In this document: piece by piece, positions 7,851 to 16,554 of the stretch | Layout of the letters: each line of letters starts with the position of its first letter | Numbering within the stretch: the stretch's first letter is position 1 | Assembly (NCBI GenBank): GCA_946547105.1 | Contig: CAMNOV010000005.1 | Location: forward strand, 1-54,118 | Length of the DNA stretch: 54,118 bases | Origin: an uncultured Clostridia bacterium | GTDB taxonomy: Bacteria > Bacillota > Clostridia > Oscillospirales > Oscillospiraceae | Direction of reading: 5' to 3' | The notes under the pieces: generated by a model | What the model saw: the letters and a program-made list of their open reading frames with translations, nothing else | What the model was told of the DNA's origin: nothing | The model's database searches: none | Program-made: the position numbers and the translations under genes

Positions 7851-9071
7851 TTATTTCAGAACGACCTTCTGGAAGTTCTTTTTCCCGCGCTTGACGAGGA
7901 TGCCCGCTTTGAGCTGCTCGGCCGTGAAGGAAGCGCCGATATCGGTCACCTTCACGTCGTCCACGCTCACGCCGCCTTGCTGGACGTTGCGGCGGGCGTC
8001 GGACTTGGAGGGGCAGAGCCCGGTCTTTACGAGAAGCGTCATGATGTCGATCGATCCGTCGGTCAGGTCGTCTTCGCTCAGCTCCGTGGTCGGGGCGTTG
8101 GCGCTGTCAGCGCCGGTAAACAGCGCTTTGGCGGAAGCCTCCGCCTTTTTCGCCTCTTCCTCGCCGTGTACCATACTGGTCAGCTCGAAGGCCAGGATCT
8201 CCTTGGCGCGGTTGAGCTGACTGCCCTCCCACTTGGCCATCTCATCGATCTGCTCAAGCGGCAGGAAGGTCAGCATGCGGATGCACTTGAGCACGTCCGC
8301 ATCGTCCACATTACGCCAGTACTGGTAAAAATCAAAGGGGCTGGTCTTGTTCGGATCGAGCCAGACAGCGTTGCCGGCCGTCTTGCCCATCTTCATGCCG
8401 TGGGAGTCGGTCAGCAGCGTGATGGTCATCGCGTGCGCGTCTTTGCCGAGCTTCTTGCGGATCAGCTCCGTGCCGCCGAGCATATTGCTCCACTGATCGT
8501 CCCCGCCGAACTGCATGTTGCAGTTGTAATGCTGGAAGAGGTAGTAGAAGTCGTAGCTCTGCATGATCATGTAGTTGAACTCAAAGAAGCTCAGACCCTT
8601 CTCCATGCGCTGCTTGTAGCACTCGGCGCGCAGCATGTTGTTGACTGAGAAGCAGGCGCCCACCTCGCGCAGGACGTCCACGTAATTGAGGCTCAGCAGC
8701 CAGTCGGCATTGTTCACCATCAGAGCCTTGTCCGGTCCGAATTCGATGAAACGCTCCATCTGGCGGCGGAAGCACTCGGCGTTATGGTTGATATCTTCAC
8801 GCGTCAGCATCTTGCGCATGTCGGTACGGCCGGAGGGGTCGCCGATCATGGTGGTGCCGCCGCCGATCAGCGCGATCGGCTTGTTGCCGGCCTGCTGCAG
8901 ACGCTTCATCAAAGTCAGCGCCATGAAATGACCGGCCGTCAGGCTGTCGGCCGTGCAGTCAAAGCCGATGTAGAAGGTCGCCTTGCCGGCGTTGACCATC
9001 TCGCGGATCTCTTCTTCGTTCGTCACCTGGGCGATCAGCCCGCGGGCGACCAGTTCTTCATAAATACCCAT
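7851..9071 (-). CDS. tyrS: Tyrosyl-tRNA synthetase
   Basis: 406 residues, a class I synthetase that charges tRNA-Tyr. The HIGH-like motif is HFMA (48-51), the KMSKS-like loop is KMGKT (227-231), the tyrosine pocket is seen in YIGFDCTADSLTAGH and MQSYDFYYL, and an S4-type RNA-binding domain forms the C-terminus (about 340-406; SDARRNVQQGGVSVDD). The length is normal for the TyrRS class that uses an HxxA-type signature. It follows a C_GCAxxG-type gene by 16 bases, and the pair lies behind a T-box leader, so it should be induced when charged tRNA-Tyr is low. Confidence 0.96.
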   Translation of the reverse strand: MGIYEELVARGLIAQVTNEEEIREMVNAGKATFYIGFDCTADSLTAGHFMALTLMKRLQQAGNKPIALIGGGTTMIGDPSGRTDMRKMLTREDINHNAECFRRQMERFIEFGPDKALMVNNADWLLSLNYVDVLREVGACFSVNNMLRAECYKQRMEKGLSFFEFNYMIMQSYDFYYLFQHYNCNMQFGGDDQWSNMLGGTELIRKKLGKDAHAMTITLLTDSHGMKMGKTAGNAVWLDPNKTSPFDFYQYWRNVDDADVLKCIRMLTFLPLEQIDEMAKWEGSQLNRAKEILAFELTSMVHGEEEAKKAEASAKALFTGADSANAPTTELSEDDLTDGSIDIMTLLVKTGLCPSKSDARRNVQQGGVSVDDVKVTDIGASFTAEQLKAGILVKRGKKNFQKVVLK

Positions 9072-9087
9072 ACTCTGTTTTCTCCTG

Positions 9088-9456
9088 TCAGTCTTTTTGT
9101 TTCATCAGTTCTTCGATATATTTTGCGCCGTATTCGATCAGCGCATCGCAGCTGATGCGGTTCTGCTTTAGCTCCAGGCAGCGGACACAACCGAATTCCT
9201 GCCGGAAACTGTCCACGCACTGTTTCGTCATTGCTGCGACCTTGCGCTTATCCGGTTCGATCAGACCGATGGCCATCACCGCGCCGGAAATCGCGCCGCA
9301 GATCTCGCCGCTGCGCACGCCGCCGCCGAATCCGGCCGCCACGTTCAGCGCCGTATTTTGATCCAGGCCTGTATACTTCCCGCAGGCGGCCAGAACGCTT
9401 TGTGCGCAGTTATATCCCATCTGATGGAACTGCACAGCCTCTTCACCGATCCCCAC
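9088..9456 (-). CDS. C_GCAxxG_C_C family (probable redox) protein
   Basis: 122 residues, of the small family named after its conserved cysteines. The motifs NCAQSVLAACG, FGGGVRSGEICGAISGAVMAIG and FGCVRCLELK are visible. The family is believed to be involved in redox or metal chemistry but has no firm function. The start is GTG (9454-9456), five bases after GGGGGTG, and lies only 21 bases beyond the T-box terminator, so this is the first gene controlled by that leader, ahead of tyrS. Its link to tyrosine is unknown. Confidence 0.85.
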   Translation of the reverse strand: MGIGEEAVQFHQMGYNCAQSVLAACGKYTGLDQNTALNVAAGFGGGVRSGEICGAISGAVMAIGLIEPDKRKVAAMTKQCVDSFRQEFGCVRCLELKQNRISCDALIEYGAKYIEELMKQKD

Positions 9457-9477
9457 TTTTTCACCCCCAATAAATAA

Positions 9478-9725
9478 GCCCTCTGTCCTTTCGGACAGAG
9501 GGCATTAAATGCGGTACCACCTCTGCATACCGCCTTCTCACGAAGACGGCCTCAACGAGTGAAAGTCACTCCCGCGCGCTATCGGGCGCACCCGTCACAG
9601 CCTACTCTCCTTCGATTTCGGTGTGCCGCTCCGAACCGTATTCATTCCGTTCGCTCTCCCCTTTTCACCGGCCAGGGGCTCTCTGTGCAGCGGCTGCGGA
9701 ATTACTGTTGTTCTTCCTCGCGTTA
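9478..9725 (-). promoter_or_regulatory. T-box leader (probably tRNA-Tyr-sensing) of the C_GCAxxG-tyrS operon
   Basis: The minus-strand RNA carries the T-box antiterminator bulge sequence GAGGTGGTACCGC (core 9511-9522), followed by a strong terminator hairpin (9478-9503, stem GCCCTCTGTCC/GGACAGAGGGC) and a U-rich run. Upstream, GCCGCT and AGCGGC can close Stem I, which contains an AGAGAG K-turn-like segment and a distal CCCCT/AGGGG stem. The candidate specifier is UAC, a Tyr codon, in GAATACGG (codon at 9638-9640). The bulge TGGT matches an A73 discriminator, as expected for tRNA-Tyr but shared by most tRNAs. Leader class is seen directly; the specifier assignment is inference. Confidence 0.9.
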
Positions 9726-9730
9726 AGCGG

Positions 9731-9759
9731 AGTATATCTCAAAACGCAGGCAATGTCAA
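9731..9759 (-). promoter_or_regulatory. Sigma-A promoter of the T-box/tyrS operon
   Basis: TTGACA (9754-9759) and TATACT (9731-9736) on the minus strand with a 17-base spacer. The -35 box overlaps the stop codon of recN. Confidence 0.88.
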
Positions 9760-11438
9760 GCGTGCTGCGCTTTAAAGCGCTCTGCAGCCTCCAGCTGCTC
9801 CTCGGCGCTGGCCAGCGTCGTCAAAGTGATGTTATCGCCGCCATGCAGGCGTGCAAGCTCGTGCCTGCGGCCATCACGGTCAAGCGCCTCGACCTCGGTA
9901 TAGGTTCGGCCGTTTGCTTCAGATTTCTCGATCAGGAAATGACTGTCAGCCATGGCGGCGATCTGCGGCAGATGCGTGACGCACATCACCTGCTTGCCGC
10001 GGGAAACGGAAAACAGTTTTTCCCCAACGCGCTGCGCGGCGATGCCGGACACGCCGGTATCGATCTCGTCAAAGATCATCGTCGGCACCGGATCATGCGC
10101 GGCAAAAACGTTTTTCATCGCCAGCATGATGCGGCTCAGTTCGCCGCCGGAAGCGATCCGGCTGATCCGTCCCAGATCCTCGCCAGCGTTGGCGGACATC
10201 AGAAAGCGGATCTGATCAAGCCCGTGGCTGTCAAAGCCCTGCTCGTTTGATACGTCCGTGATCTCAACGGCAAAGCGTACTGCCGGCATGCTCAGATCGC
10301 GCAGCTCGGATACGATGCGCCGCTCCAGTTCGTGCGCTGCTTTTTCCCGCGCCTGACGGAGGCGCAGCCCCGATTCACGGCAGCGGCTGATCTGCTGCGC
10401 AAGCTCCTGCTGGAGCTTCTGAAGCCGTTCATCGGCATACTGGATATCGTCAAGCTTCTGTCTGCATTCTTCAAGATAAGCCGGAAGCTCGTCCACACTG
10501 CGGCCGTAGCGTCTCTCCAGCTTGCGAAACAGAGACAGGCGCGTTTCCATGCGGTCGTATTCCTCGGGTGAAAAATCCAGGGAATCCCGGAAATCCCGCA
10601 GCGTTTCACCTGCATCCGTCAGCAAAAAAGCCGCGTCCCGGATGGCCTTGGCCGCGCTTTCCAGTTCCGGTGCGATGGCGGCTGCCCGCTGCGCAAAATA
10701 TTCAGCGTTCTGCGTCATGCTCTGTGCGCTCGTATCGCCGTCCTCCAGCGAAGCGCAGGCTTCGTCGATCGCCTCTGTCAGCTTTTCAGCGTTTCGCAGC
10801 AGATCCCTTCGGGCGTTGAGTTCTTCCTCCTCACCGGGACGGAGCTCCGCGCTTTCCAGTTCTTTGATCTGCGCCTGCAGGCTGTCGCTGAGTCGCTCCT
10901 TTTCCAGCTCGTCCATGCTGAGTTTGGCGATTTCCTGATTCAGCGCACGGTATTTGGCATATTCGGCTGCATAGGCGGACAGCTCCTCCGAATAGGTGCC
11001 AAAGCGGTCGAGATAGTTCATATGGAGACGCTCGTCCATCAGCTGGCGACCGTCGTTCTGCCCGTGGATATCGACAAGCAGAGCGGCAAGCTCCTTCATC
11101 TGCGCCGCCGTAACGGGTACGCCGCACACTCTGGCGCTGCTTTTTCCGTCTGCGCCGATCCTTCGCTGCAGGATCAGCTCCCCGTCAGCTTCGATCTCGT
11201 TTTGCTCCAGCCAGTCCCGGGCGTCCTCAGCGTCAAAAACCGCTGTGACAAGTCCCTTTTCCGCACCGCGGCGGACAAGCTCCCGGCTGACGCGCTCGCC
11301 CAACACAGCGCCGATCGCGTCGATCACGATGGATTTGCCCGCGCCGGTCTCGCCGGTCAAGACATTGAAGCCCGCCGTAAACGAAAGATCCGCACGCTCG
11401 ATGACTGCTATGTTTTCAATGTGAAGCTCGTTGAGCAT
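9756..11438 (-). CDS. recN: DNA repair protein RecN
   Basis: 560 residues, an SMC-like ATPase acting early in double-strand-break repair by binding and tethering DNA ends. Walker A is GETGAGKS (29-36); the signature region SGGELSRIMLAMK and Walker B MIFDEIDTGVSG (from about 454) sit in the C-terminal head; the middle is a long coiled coil (about 150-370). It starts 20 bases after argR and closes the nusB-to-recN block. In many Firmicutes spoIVB and spo0A follow recN; here a new promoter and the T-box leader follow at once. Confidence 0.96.
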   Translation of the reverse strand: MLNELHIENIAVIERADLSFTAGFNVLTGETGAGKSIVIDAIGAVLGERVSRELVRRGAEKGLVTAVFDAEDARDWLEQNEIEADGELILQRRIGADGKSSARVCGVPVTAAQMKELAALLVDIHGQNDGRQLMDERLHMNYLDRFGTYSEELSAYAAEYAKYRALNQEIAKLSMDELEKERLSDSLQAQIKELESAELRPGEEEELNARRDLLRNAEKLTEAIDEACASLEDGDTSAQSMTQNAEYFAQRAAAIAPELESAAKAIRDAAFLLTDAGETLRDFRDSLDFSPEEYDRMETRLSLFRKLERRYGRSVDELPAYLEECRQKLDDIQYADERLQKLQQELAQQISRCRESGLRLRQAREKAAHELERRIVSELRDLSMPAVRFAVEITDVSNEQGFDSHGLDQIRFLMSANAGEDLGRISRIASGGELSRIMLAMKNVFAAHDPVPTMIFDEIDTGVSGIAAQRVGEKLFSVSRGKQVMCVTHLPQIAAMADSHFLIEKSEANGRTYTEVEALDRDGRRHELARLHGGDNITLTTLASAEEQLEAAERFKAQHA

Positions 11439-11458
11439 GTTCTATCACCAAAATCGTC

Positions 11459-11914
11459 TCAGTCGTTCAGAATGCTCTCGATTTCCCGGCGCAGATTTTC
11501 TGCGGCCTGATTGTCGCGCATGGCGATAAAAGCGGTGTCATGTCCGGCCAATGCGCCGACAAGAGACTGGTTCTTCATTGCTTCGATGGCCGAGCAGGCC
11601 GCGGGAGCCAGGCTGGGCAGCGTTTTCAAAATCAGCAGATTCTGTGCAACGTCAAAGCTGGTGACGCTCTCCCGGAAAATGGAACGCAGCTTCATGGTCA
11701 GCTCGTTGTCCGCGTGATCGCGGCTCACGACATAGCAGTATCTTCCGTTGGGTCCCATCTGCTTGACGAGCCGCATATCTTTAATATCTCTGGACAGCGT
11801 AGCCTGCGTGCTTTTGATGCCGCGCTCCGCCAATGCGTTCAGCAGCTGCTGCTGCGTTTCGATCTCCTGTTCGGCAATGATCTCCAGAATGACGTTCTGT
11901 CTCCCCGGTTTCAT
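11459..11914 (-). CDS. argR: Arginine repressor ArgR/AhrC
   Basis: 151 residues, a hexameric arginine-dependent transcription regulator of arginine synthesis and breakdown. The winged-helix N-terminus shows KSTQATLSRDIKDM, the recognition-helix motif; the C-terminal oligomerisation and arginine-binding domain contains SLVGALAGHDTAFIA with the acidic residue of the effector site. The length is standard. It lies between nadK (14-base gap) and recN (20-base gap), the usual place for ahrC in Firmicutes. Confidence 0.95.
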   Translation of the reverse strand: MKPGRQNVILEIIAEQEIETQQQLLNALAERGIKSTQATLSRDIKDMRLVKQMGPNGRYCYVVSRDHADNELTMKLRSIFRESVTSFDVAQNLLILKTLPSLAPAACSAIEAMKNQSLVGALAGHDTAFIAMRDNQAAENLRREIESILND

Positions 11915-11928
11915 GGTTCTGCCTCCAC

Positions 11929-12783
11929 TTATTTTAATTTTTCAAATGCGGTTTCGTAAAAGCTCTTAAGGCCCATTTCCGCCATCAGAGCGTAATGTTT
12001 CGAACGGCGGACGCGCAGGATATCGCCGTTTTCCAGATCATAGACCGAATTGCCGTCCATGGAAAGATAGGCTCTGCGGCCGTGCGATTTATCCGTGCGG
12101 ATCATGATCTCGCGCGTGGGATCCAGTACGAAGCTGCGGGCGCCCATCACGTGCGCGCAAATGGGACTGAGGATGATATTCTCCGCGTCGGGCTCGACGA
12201 TCGGACCGCCGGCGGACATTGAATACCCGGTCGAACCGGTCGGCGTAGAAAGGATCACGCCGTCGCCGGTGAAGCTTGTCATGCGCTGTGCATTGCACCA
12301 GGCGGTGATCGTCACGCAGTCGCCGTAGCCGTGGATGACCGCATCATTGAGCGCGCAGTCGTTATAGATCTCTTTTCCCGCGCGGATGAGCTCCACATCC
12401 AGCATCATACGTCTGCTGAGCTGATAGTGGCCCTTGGCCGCTTCGACGATCAACGAAATGTTTTCCTGCTCCAGCGAGGTCATAAAGCCCTTAGTCCCGA
12501 GGTTGACGCCCAGCATGGGCAGATCATACCCGTGCAGCTGCCGCGCAACGGCCAGCATCGTGCCGTCGCCGCCGATCACCACCGCAAGGCTGCAGTCGTC
12601 GGCGACGTCCGTGATCCGGCTGACGGAAACGTCCTGCGGGATCGCCTCCGGTTCGTCATCGGCAAAAACAGGACAGACGGCGGTTTCAAAACCGGCGTCG
12701 TGAAGCAAAAGCATGACGTTTTTGGTAAAGGACAATTCCAGGTCACGGAAGGGATTCGGACATAACGCGATCATCAAATGCAC
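11929..12783 (-). CDS. nadK: NAD kinase
   Basis: 284 residues, phosphorylates NAD to NADP in the cytosol. The catalytic GGDGTML motif is at residues 71-77, and the second conserved region SGDGVILSTPTGSTGYSMSA (near residue 170) forms the NAD site. The length fits bacterial PpnK proteins. It begins 3 bases after tlyA, in the position often seen in Clostridia between tlyA and argR. Confidence 0.95.
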   Translation of the reverse strand: MHLMIALCPNPFRDLELSFTKNVMLLLHDAGFETAVCPVFADDEPEAIPQDVSVSRITDVADDCSLAVVIGGDGTMLAVARQLHGYDLPMLGVNLGTKGFMTSLEQENISLIVEAAKGHYQLSRRMMLDVELIRAGKEIYNDCALNDAVIHGYGDCVTITAWCNAQRMTSFTGDGVILSTPTGSTGYSMSAGGPIVEPDAENIILSPICAHVMGARSFVLDPTREIMIRTDKSHGRRAYLSMDGNSVYDLENGDILRVRRSKHYALMAEMGLKSFYETAFEKLK

Positions 12784-12786
12784 CTC

Positions 12787-13581
12787 CTACAGCGCCTGAT
12801 GCGAAGCCTTCACGACCGCTTCGACGTCAAAAACGACGGGCGGAACGCTTCCATTTTTCATATGGCAGATATATTCGATATTGCCTTCCGGCCCTTTGAT
12901 CGGAGAATAATCGAGTCCGAGCACGCTCAAGCCTGCTGTGGGAGCAAAGTCAAGGATCTCGCGGATCACATGCCGATGGACCGCTTCGTCCCGGACGACG
13001 CCTTTTTTACCGACCTCTTCCCTGCCGGCCTCAAACTGCGGCTTGATGAGGCAGATGATGTCGGCATCAGGCTTGAGCAGTTCTTTGACCGCCGGCAAAA
13101 CCAGACGGATCGAAATAAAGGAAACGTCCATCACGGCAAGATCCAAGAGTTCCGGGATCTGCTCCTTTGTTACATAGCGCAGATTGGTGCGCTCCAGATT
13201 GACCACGCGCTCGTCACAGCGAAGCTTCCAGGCCAGCTGGCCGTAGCCGACGTCGACCGCGTATACTTTGGCCGCGCCATGCTGCAGCAGAACGTCGGTA
13301 AAACCGCCGGTCGAAGCGCCGCAGTCGATGCAGCATTTGCCGGTCGGATCGACCGGGAAAACCTTCAGCGCCTTATCAAGCTTAAAGCCGCCGCGGCTGA
13401 CGAATGGGATCGCCTCGCCGCGCACTTCCAGCGCCGCCTCCGGATCAACGGCGGTGCCGGGCTTATCGACGCGCTGTCCGTTGATAAAAACGAGCCCGCT
13501 CATAATGGTGGTTTTGGCACGCTCCCGGCTGTCCGTATATCCCCGCTCAAAAACGAGCTGATCCAGTCTGACTTTTTTCAT
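12787..13581 (-). CDS. tlyA: TlyA-family S4/FtsJ rRNA methyltransferase
   Basis: 264 residues. An N-terminal S4 RNA-binding domain (MKKVRLDQLVFERGYTDSRE, GLVFINGQRVDKPG) is followed by an FtsJ-like SAM-dependent methyltransferase (CIDCGASTGGFTDVLLQ, AVDVGYGQL, MDVSFISIRLVLP, LIKPQFEAGR). TlyA proteins 2'-O-methylate rRNA in some bacteria; in Firmicutes the homologue YqxC is uncharacterised. The real start is the ATG at 13579-13581, overlapping the dxs stop as ATGA; the open frame extends further upstream only by reading through dxs. Confidence 0.93.
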   Translation of the reverse strand: MKKVRLDQLVFERGYTDSRERAKTTIMSGLVFINGQRVDKPGTAVDPEAALEVRGEAIPFVSRGGFKLDKALKVFPVDPTGKCCIDCGASTGGFTDVLLQHGAAKVYAVDVGYGQLAWKLRCDERVVNLERTNLRYVTKEQIPELLDLAVMDVSFISIRLVLPAVKELLKPDADIICLIKPQFEAGREEVGKKGVVRDEAVHRHVIREILDFAPTAGLSVLGLDYSPIKGPEGNIEYICHMKNGSVPPVVFDVEAVVKASHQAL

Positions 13582-15425
13582 GCCTGATCTCCGTCCGTCA
13601 GAGCCAGCGCAGCGGCAGAAAGACTGCAGGCATCCAGTCCACAGAGCTTCATCAGTTCCGGAACGCTGCCGTGTGTCACAAGACCATCGCCGAGGTTTAT
13701 CAGCTTCGCGCCATGCAGCTCCACGCCGCGAACGGCAGCCTCCGCCAGAAGTCGGTCTCCCACACAGCCGGCCGCGCACACGTCCTCAGCGACCAGCAGC
13801 CGGCCGGTCTTTTTCAAAGACTCCAGGCAAAGCTCAAACGCATTGGGAGCCACACAGCCGAGCTTGACGATTTCGGCGGACACGCCCTTCTCTTCCAGGA
13901 GATCCGCAGCGTCCAGCACAGCGTTGATCATCGTTCCGTAACAGACGATCGTCAGATCCTTTCCTTCGCGCAGCACCTGTTCCGGCGCGAGAGAGGAGCA
14001 GCGGTAACGGCCTTCCCCGCCGCGGGGATAGCGGACCGCAACGGGGCCGGTTTCCGTTTCGATCGCGAAACGAAGCATCGCACGCAGTTCTTCAAAGCTG
14101 GCCGGAGCCCAGATATGCATCCCAGGAACAGCGGACAGATAGTCCAGATCGAACACGCCGTGATGCGTTTCGCCATCGTTGCCAACAAGGCCGGCACGGT
14201 CAACGGCAAAGACCGCATGCAGCTTCTGCAGGCCGACGTCATGGATCAGCATATCAAAGCCGCGCTGCAGGAAGCTGGAATAGACGGCAAACACCGGGCA
14301 CAGGCCCTGCTTGGCCATACCTCCCGCCATCGCGACCGCATGCCCTTCTGCAATGCCGACGTCGAAAAAGCGCTTTGGAAATCTGGCTGCGAATGCGTCC
14401 AATCCTGTTCCGGCCGCCATGGCCGCCGTAATGGCAACGATATGCTCATCTTGCGCGGCGAGGTCACAGAGCGCTTCACTAAAAACGGAAGAAAAGCAGG
14501 CGGAAGCCGCCGGCATTTCACCGGTCTTCGGGTCGAAGGCGGATACGCCGTGATAGCGCTCCGGATCCTTCTCCGTATATTCACAGCCCTTGCCCTTTTT
14601 CGTCAGAACATGCAGAAGCACGGGGCCGTCGATTTCTCTGGCATAGCGGATCGCGGTCTCCAGCCGTTTGAGATCATGCCCGTCGACCGGTCCAAGATAG
14701 TTAAAGCCCATTTCGCTGAACATGTTTTCGCTCAGCAGCCGTGCTTTCAGCCACTCCTTGACCTTATGGTTGAAAGTATATAAAGCTGGTAAACGGGAAA
14801 ACACGTAGCGATACCAGCGTTTAAAGCTGATGTAACCGGGACGGGCGCGAAGCGTCTGCAGCATGCTGACCGTGCCGCCCACGTTCTCGCTGATCGACAT
14901 GTTGTTGTCGTTGAGGATCACGACCATCGGCTCGCCGCTGGCGGCGGCGTTGGTCAGACCTTCAAAAGCAAGGCCGCCGGTCATGGCCCCGTCGCCGATG
15001 ACCGCTACAACATGATAGTTTTCATGCTGCAGAGTCCGGGCGCGCGCCATACCGAGCGCCACGGAAACGGAGTTGGAGGCATGCCCGGCGATGAAAGCGT
15101 CGTCCGTCGCCTCGTAAGGCTTGGGAAAGCCGGAGATGCCCTGATATTGCCGCAGGCTGTCAAAGCGCTCGCGCCGTCCGGTCAGGATCTTATGTGCATA
15201 GCTCTGATGCCCGACGTCAAAAATGATGCGGTCCACCGAGCTGTCATAGACCCGGTGGAGCGCCACCGTCAGCTCAACCGTACCCAGATTGGAGGACAGA
15301 TGTCCGCCGGTCCGGGATACGTTATCGATGATAAATTCACGCAGTTCGCCGCATAGCGGCTCCAGCTGATCCTGCGGGAGCCGTTTTACGTCGGCTGACG
15401 ATTGGATCTTTTCCAATATACTCAA
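13578..15425 (-). CDS. dxs: 1-deoxy-D-xylulose-5-phosphate synthase
   Basis: 615 residues, a thiamine-diphosphate enzyme that condenses pyruvate and glyceraldehyde 3-phosphate at the entry of the MEP isoprenoid pathway. The TPP-binding motif GDGAMTGGLAFEGLTNAA, the N-terminal SNLGTVELTVALHRV, DVGHQSYAHKILTGR, and the C-terminal transketolase domain (DVGIAEGHAVAMAGGMA, AVDRAGLVGNDGETHHG) are complete. The start is TTG (15423-15425), nine bases after GAGGAG; an ATG just upstream is out of frame and stops at once. It works with the adjacent ispA. Confidence 0.96.
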   Translation of the reverse strand: MSILEKIQSSADVKRLPQDQLEPLCGELREFIIDNVSRTGGHLSSNLGTVELTVALHRVYDSSVDRIIFDVGHQSYAHKILTGRRERFDSLRQYQGISGFPKPYEATDDAFIAGHASNSVSVALGMARARTLQHENYHVVAVIGDGAMTGGLAFEGLTNAAASGEPMVVILNDNNMSISENVGGTVSMLQTLRARPGYISFKRWYRYVFSRLPALYTFNHKVKEWLKARLLSENMFSEMGFNYLGPVDGHDLKRLETAIRYAREIDGPVLLHVLTKKGKGCEYTEKDPERYHGVSAFDPKTGEMPAASACFSSVFSEALCDLAAQDEHIVAITAAMAAGTGLDAFAARFPKRFFDVGIAEGHAVAMAGGMAKQGLCPVFAVYSSFLQRGFDMLIHDVGLQKLHAVFAVDRAGLVGNDGETHHGVFDLDYLSAVPGMHIWAPASFEELRAMLRFAIETETGPVAVRYPRGGEGRYRCSSLAPEQVLREGKDLTIVCYGTMINAVLDAADLLEEKGVSAEIVKLGCVAPNAFELCLESLKKTGRLLVAEDVCAAGCVGDRLLAEAAVRGVELHGAKLINLGDGLVTHGSVPELMKLCGLDACSLSAAALALTDGDQA

Positions 15426-15445
15426 AGCATTGAGCTCCTCTGTGT

Positions 15446-16318
15446 TTAATTCTTTCGTACTGCCATCGAGTCGGCCAAAGCATCAAGAAACGCGGTGTCG
15501 GAAAAGCCCTCGGAAAGCGCAGTTTTAGCCGTTTCAGTCAGGCGTGAGATCCTGTTCTCACACTCTTCAAGACCAACGAGAGACACATAGGTGTTCTTCC
15601 CTTCCTGCGCGTCAGATCCGATGGGCTTGCCGAGCTCGGCCTCCGTGCTGGTCACGTCAAGCACGTCGTCGCGCAGCTGAAAGGCGGCGCCGATGGCTGC
15701 GCCGTACCTTGTGGCGGCCTCGAGCTGGATCTCCGTTCCCCCCGCGGCATGAACGCCCATCCGACAGGCGGCGATCAGCAGCGCGCCGGTTTTCCGGGTA
15801 TTGATCTCGTCCAGTTCCGTCTCGCTCAAAAGTTTTCCCTCGCCGGTCATATCCAGATACTGGCCGCCGCACATGCCGTCCAATCCGACGGCGTTGGCCA
15901 GATCCTCCGCACAGGCAGCCCGACGCTCAGCGGACAATGTCGAGCGCAGAATCGTGCCGAAGGCTTCCGCCTGCAGCGCGTCCCCGGCCAGCGTTGCCGT
16001 GCACTCGCCGTAAATCACGTGGTTCGTCGGGCGTCCGCGGCGCAGATCGTCGTTGTCCATGCAGGGCAGATCGTCGTGGATCAGGCTGTAGGTGTGCAGC
16101 ATTTCGATCGCGCAGGCCACGGGAAGCGCAGCTTCGATATCTCCGCCGGAGATCCGGCAGAACTCGAGTACGAGCATCGGCCGGATGCGCTTGCCGCCGG
16201 CCAACAGGCTGTAACGCATGGCCTCGGCAAGTCCGTCGGTCGGCAGCGCTTCGCCGCAAGGCGCAAAAAACGCGGTCAGCGCGCGGTCGATCTTTTCTTT
16301 ATATTCCTGCGCCGTCAT
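15446..16318 (-). CDS. ispA: Short-chain polyprenyl (farnesyl/geranyl) diphosphate synthase
   Basis: 290 residues, a trans-prenyltransferase. The first Asp-rich motif is HDDLPCMDNDDLRRG (about residue 80) and the second is FQLRDDVLDV (about residue 215); GGKRIRP near residue 37 binds isopentenyl diphosphate. The CxxxSxIHDDLP-like context, with small residues before the first motif, suggests a C15 product. It supplies precursors made by the Dxs-led pathway. Its ATG overlaps the stop of xseB as ATGA. Confidence 0.94.
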   Translation of the reverse strand: MTAQEYKEKIDRALTAFFAPCGEALPTDGLAEAMRYSLLAGGKRIRPMLVLEFCRISGGDIEAALPVACAIEMLHTYSLIHDDLPCMDNDDLRRGRPTNHVIYGECTATLAGDALQAEAFGTILRSTLSAERRAACAEDLANAVGLDGMCGGQYLDMTGEGKLLSETELDEINTRKTGALLIAACRMGVHAAGGTEIQLEAATRYGAAIGAAFQLRDDVLDVTSTEAELGKPIGSDAQEGKNTYVSLVGLEECENRISRLTETAKTALSEGFSDTAFLDALADSMAVRKN

Positions 16319-16554
16319 GCGTTTTCATCCTCAAAGGGCAGTTCCACCGGCTGGCGGTCAGGACCCTTTTTCAGCTTGACGACCTTCTGCTCCGCCTCAT
16401 CGAGCATCTCTCCGCAGCGGCGGATCAGCTCGGTGCCTTCTTCAAAAAGGCTGAGGGAATCGTTCAGCGGCAGATCGCCCTTTTCCAGATGTCGGACGAT
16501 CTCATCCAGCCGCGAAAGCGACTGTTCAAAACTCAGATTCTTTTCTGTCATCAT
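16315..16554 (-). CDS. xseB: Exodeoxyribonuclease VII small subunit
   Basis: 79 residues with the family core FEQSLSRLDEIVRHLEKGDLP and LNDSLSLFEEGTELIRRC, which form helices that wrap the large-subunit coiled coil. The start ATG (16552-16554) overlaps the xseA stop as ATGA and has GGGAG five bases upstream. Exonuclease VII degrades single-stranded DNA from both ends. Confidence 0.95.
   Translation of the reverse strand: MMTEKNLSFEQSLSRLDEIVRHLEKGDLPLNDSLSLFEEGTELIRRCGEMLDEAEQKVVKLKKGPDRQPVELPFEDENA

Noticed and set aside
13671-14783. A 370-codon open frame antisense to dxs
   Set aside because: Shadow of a complete dxs gene; no ribosome binding site or known motif.
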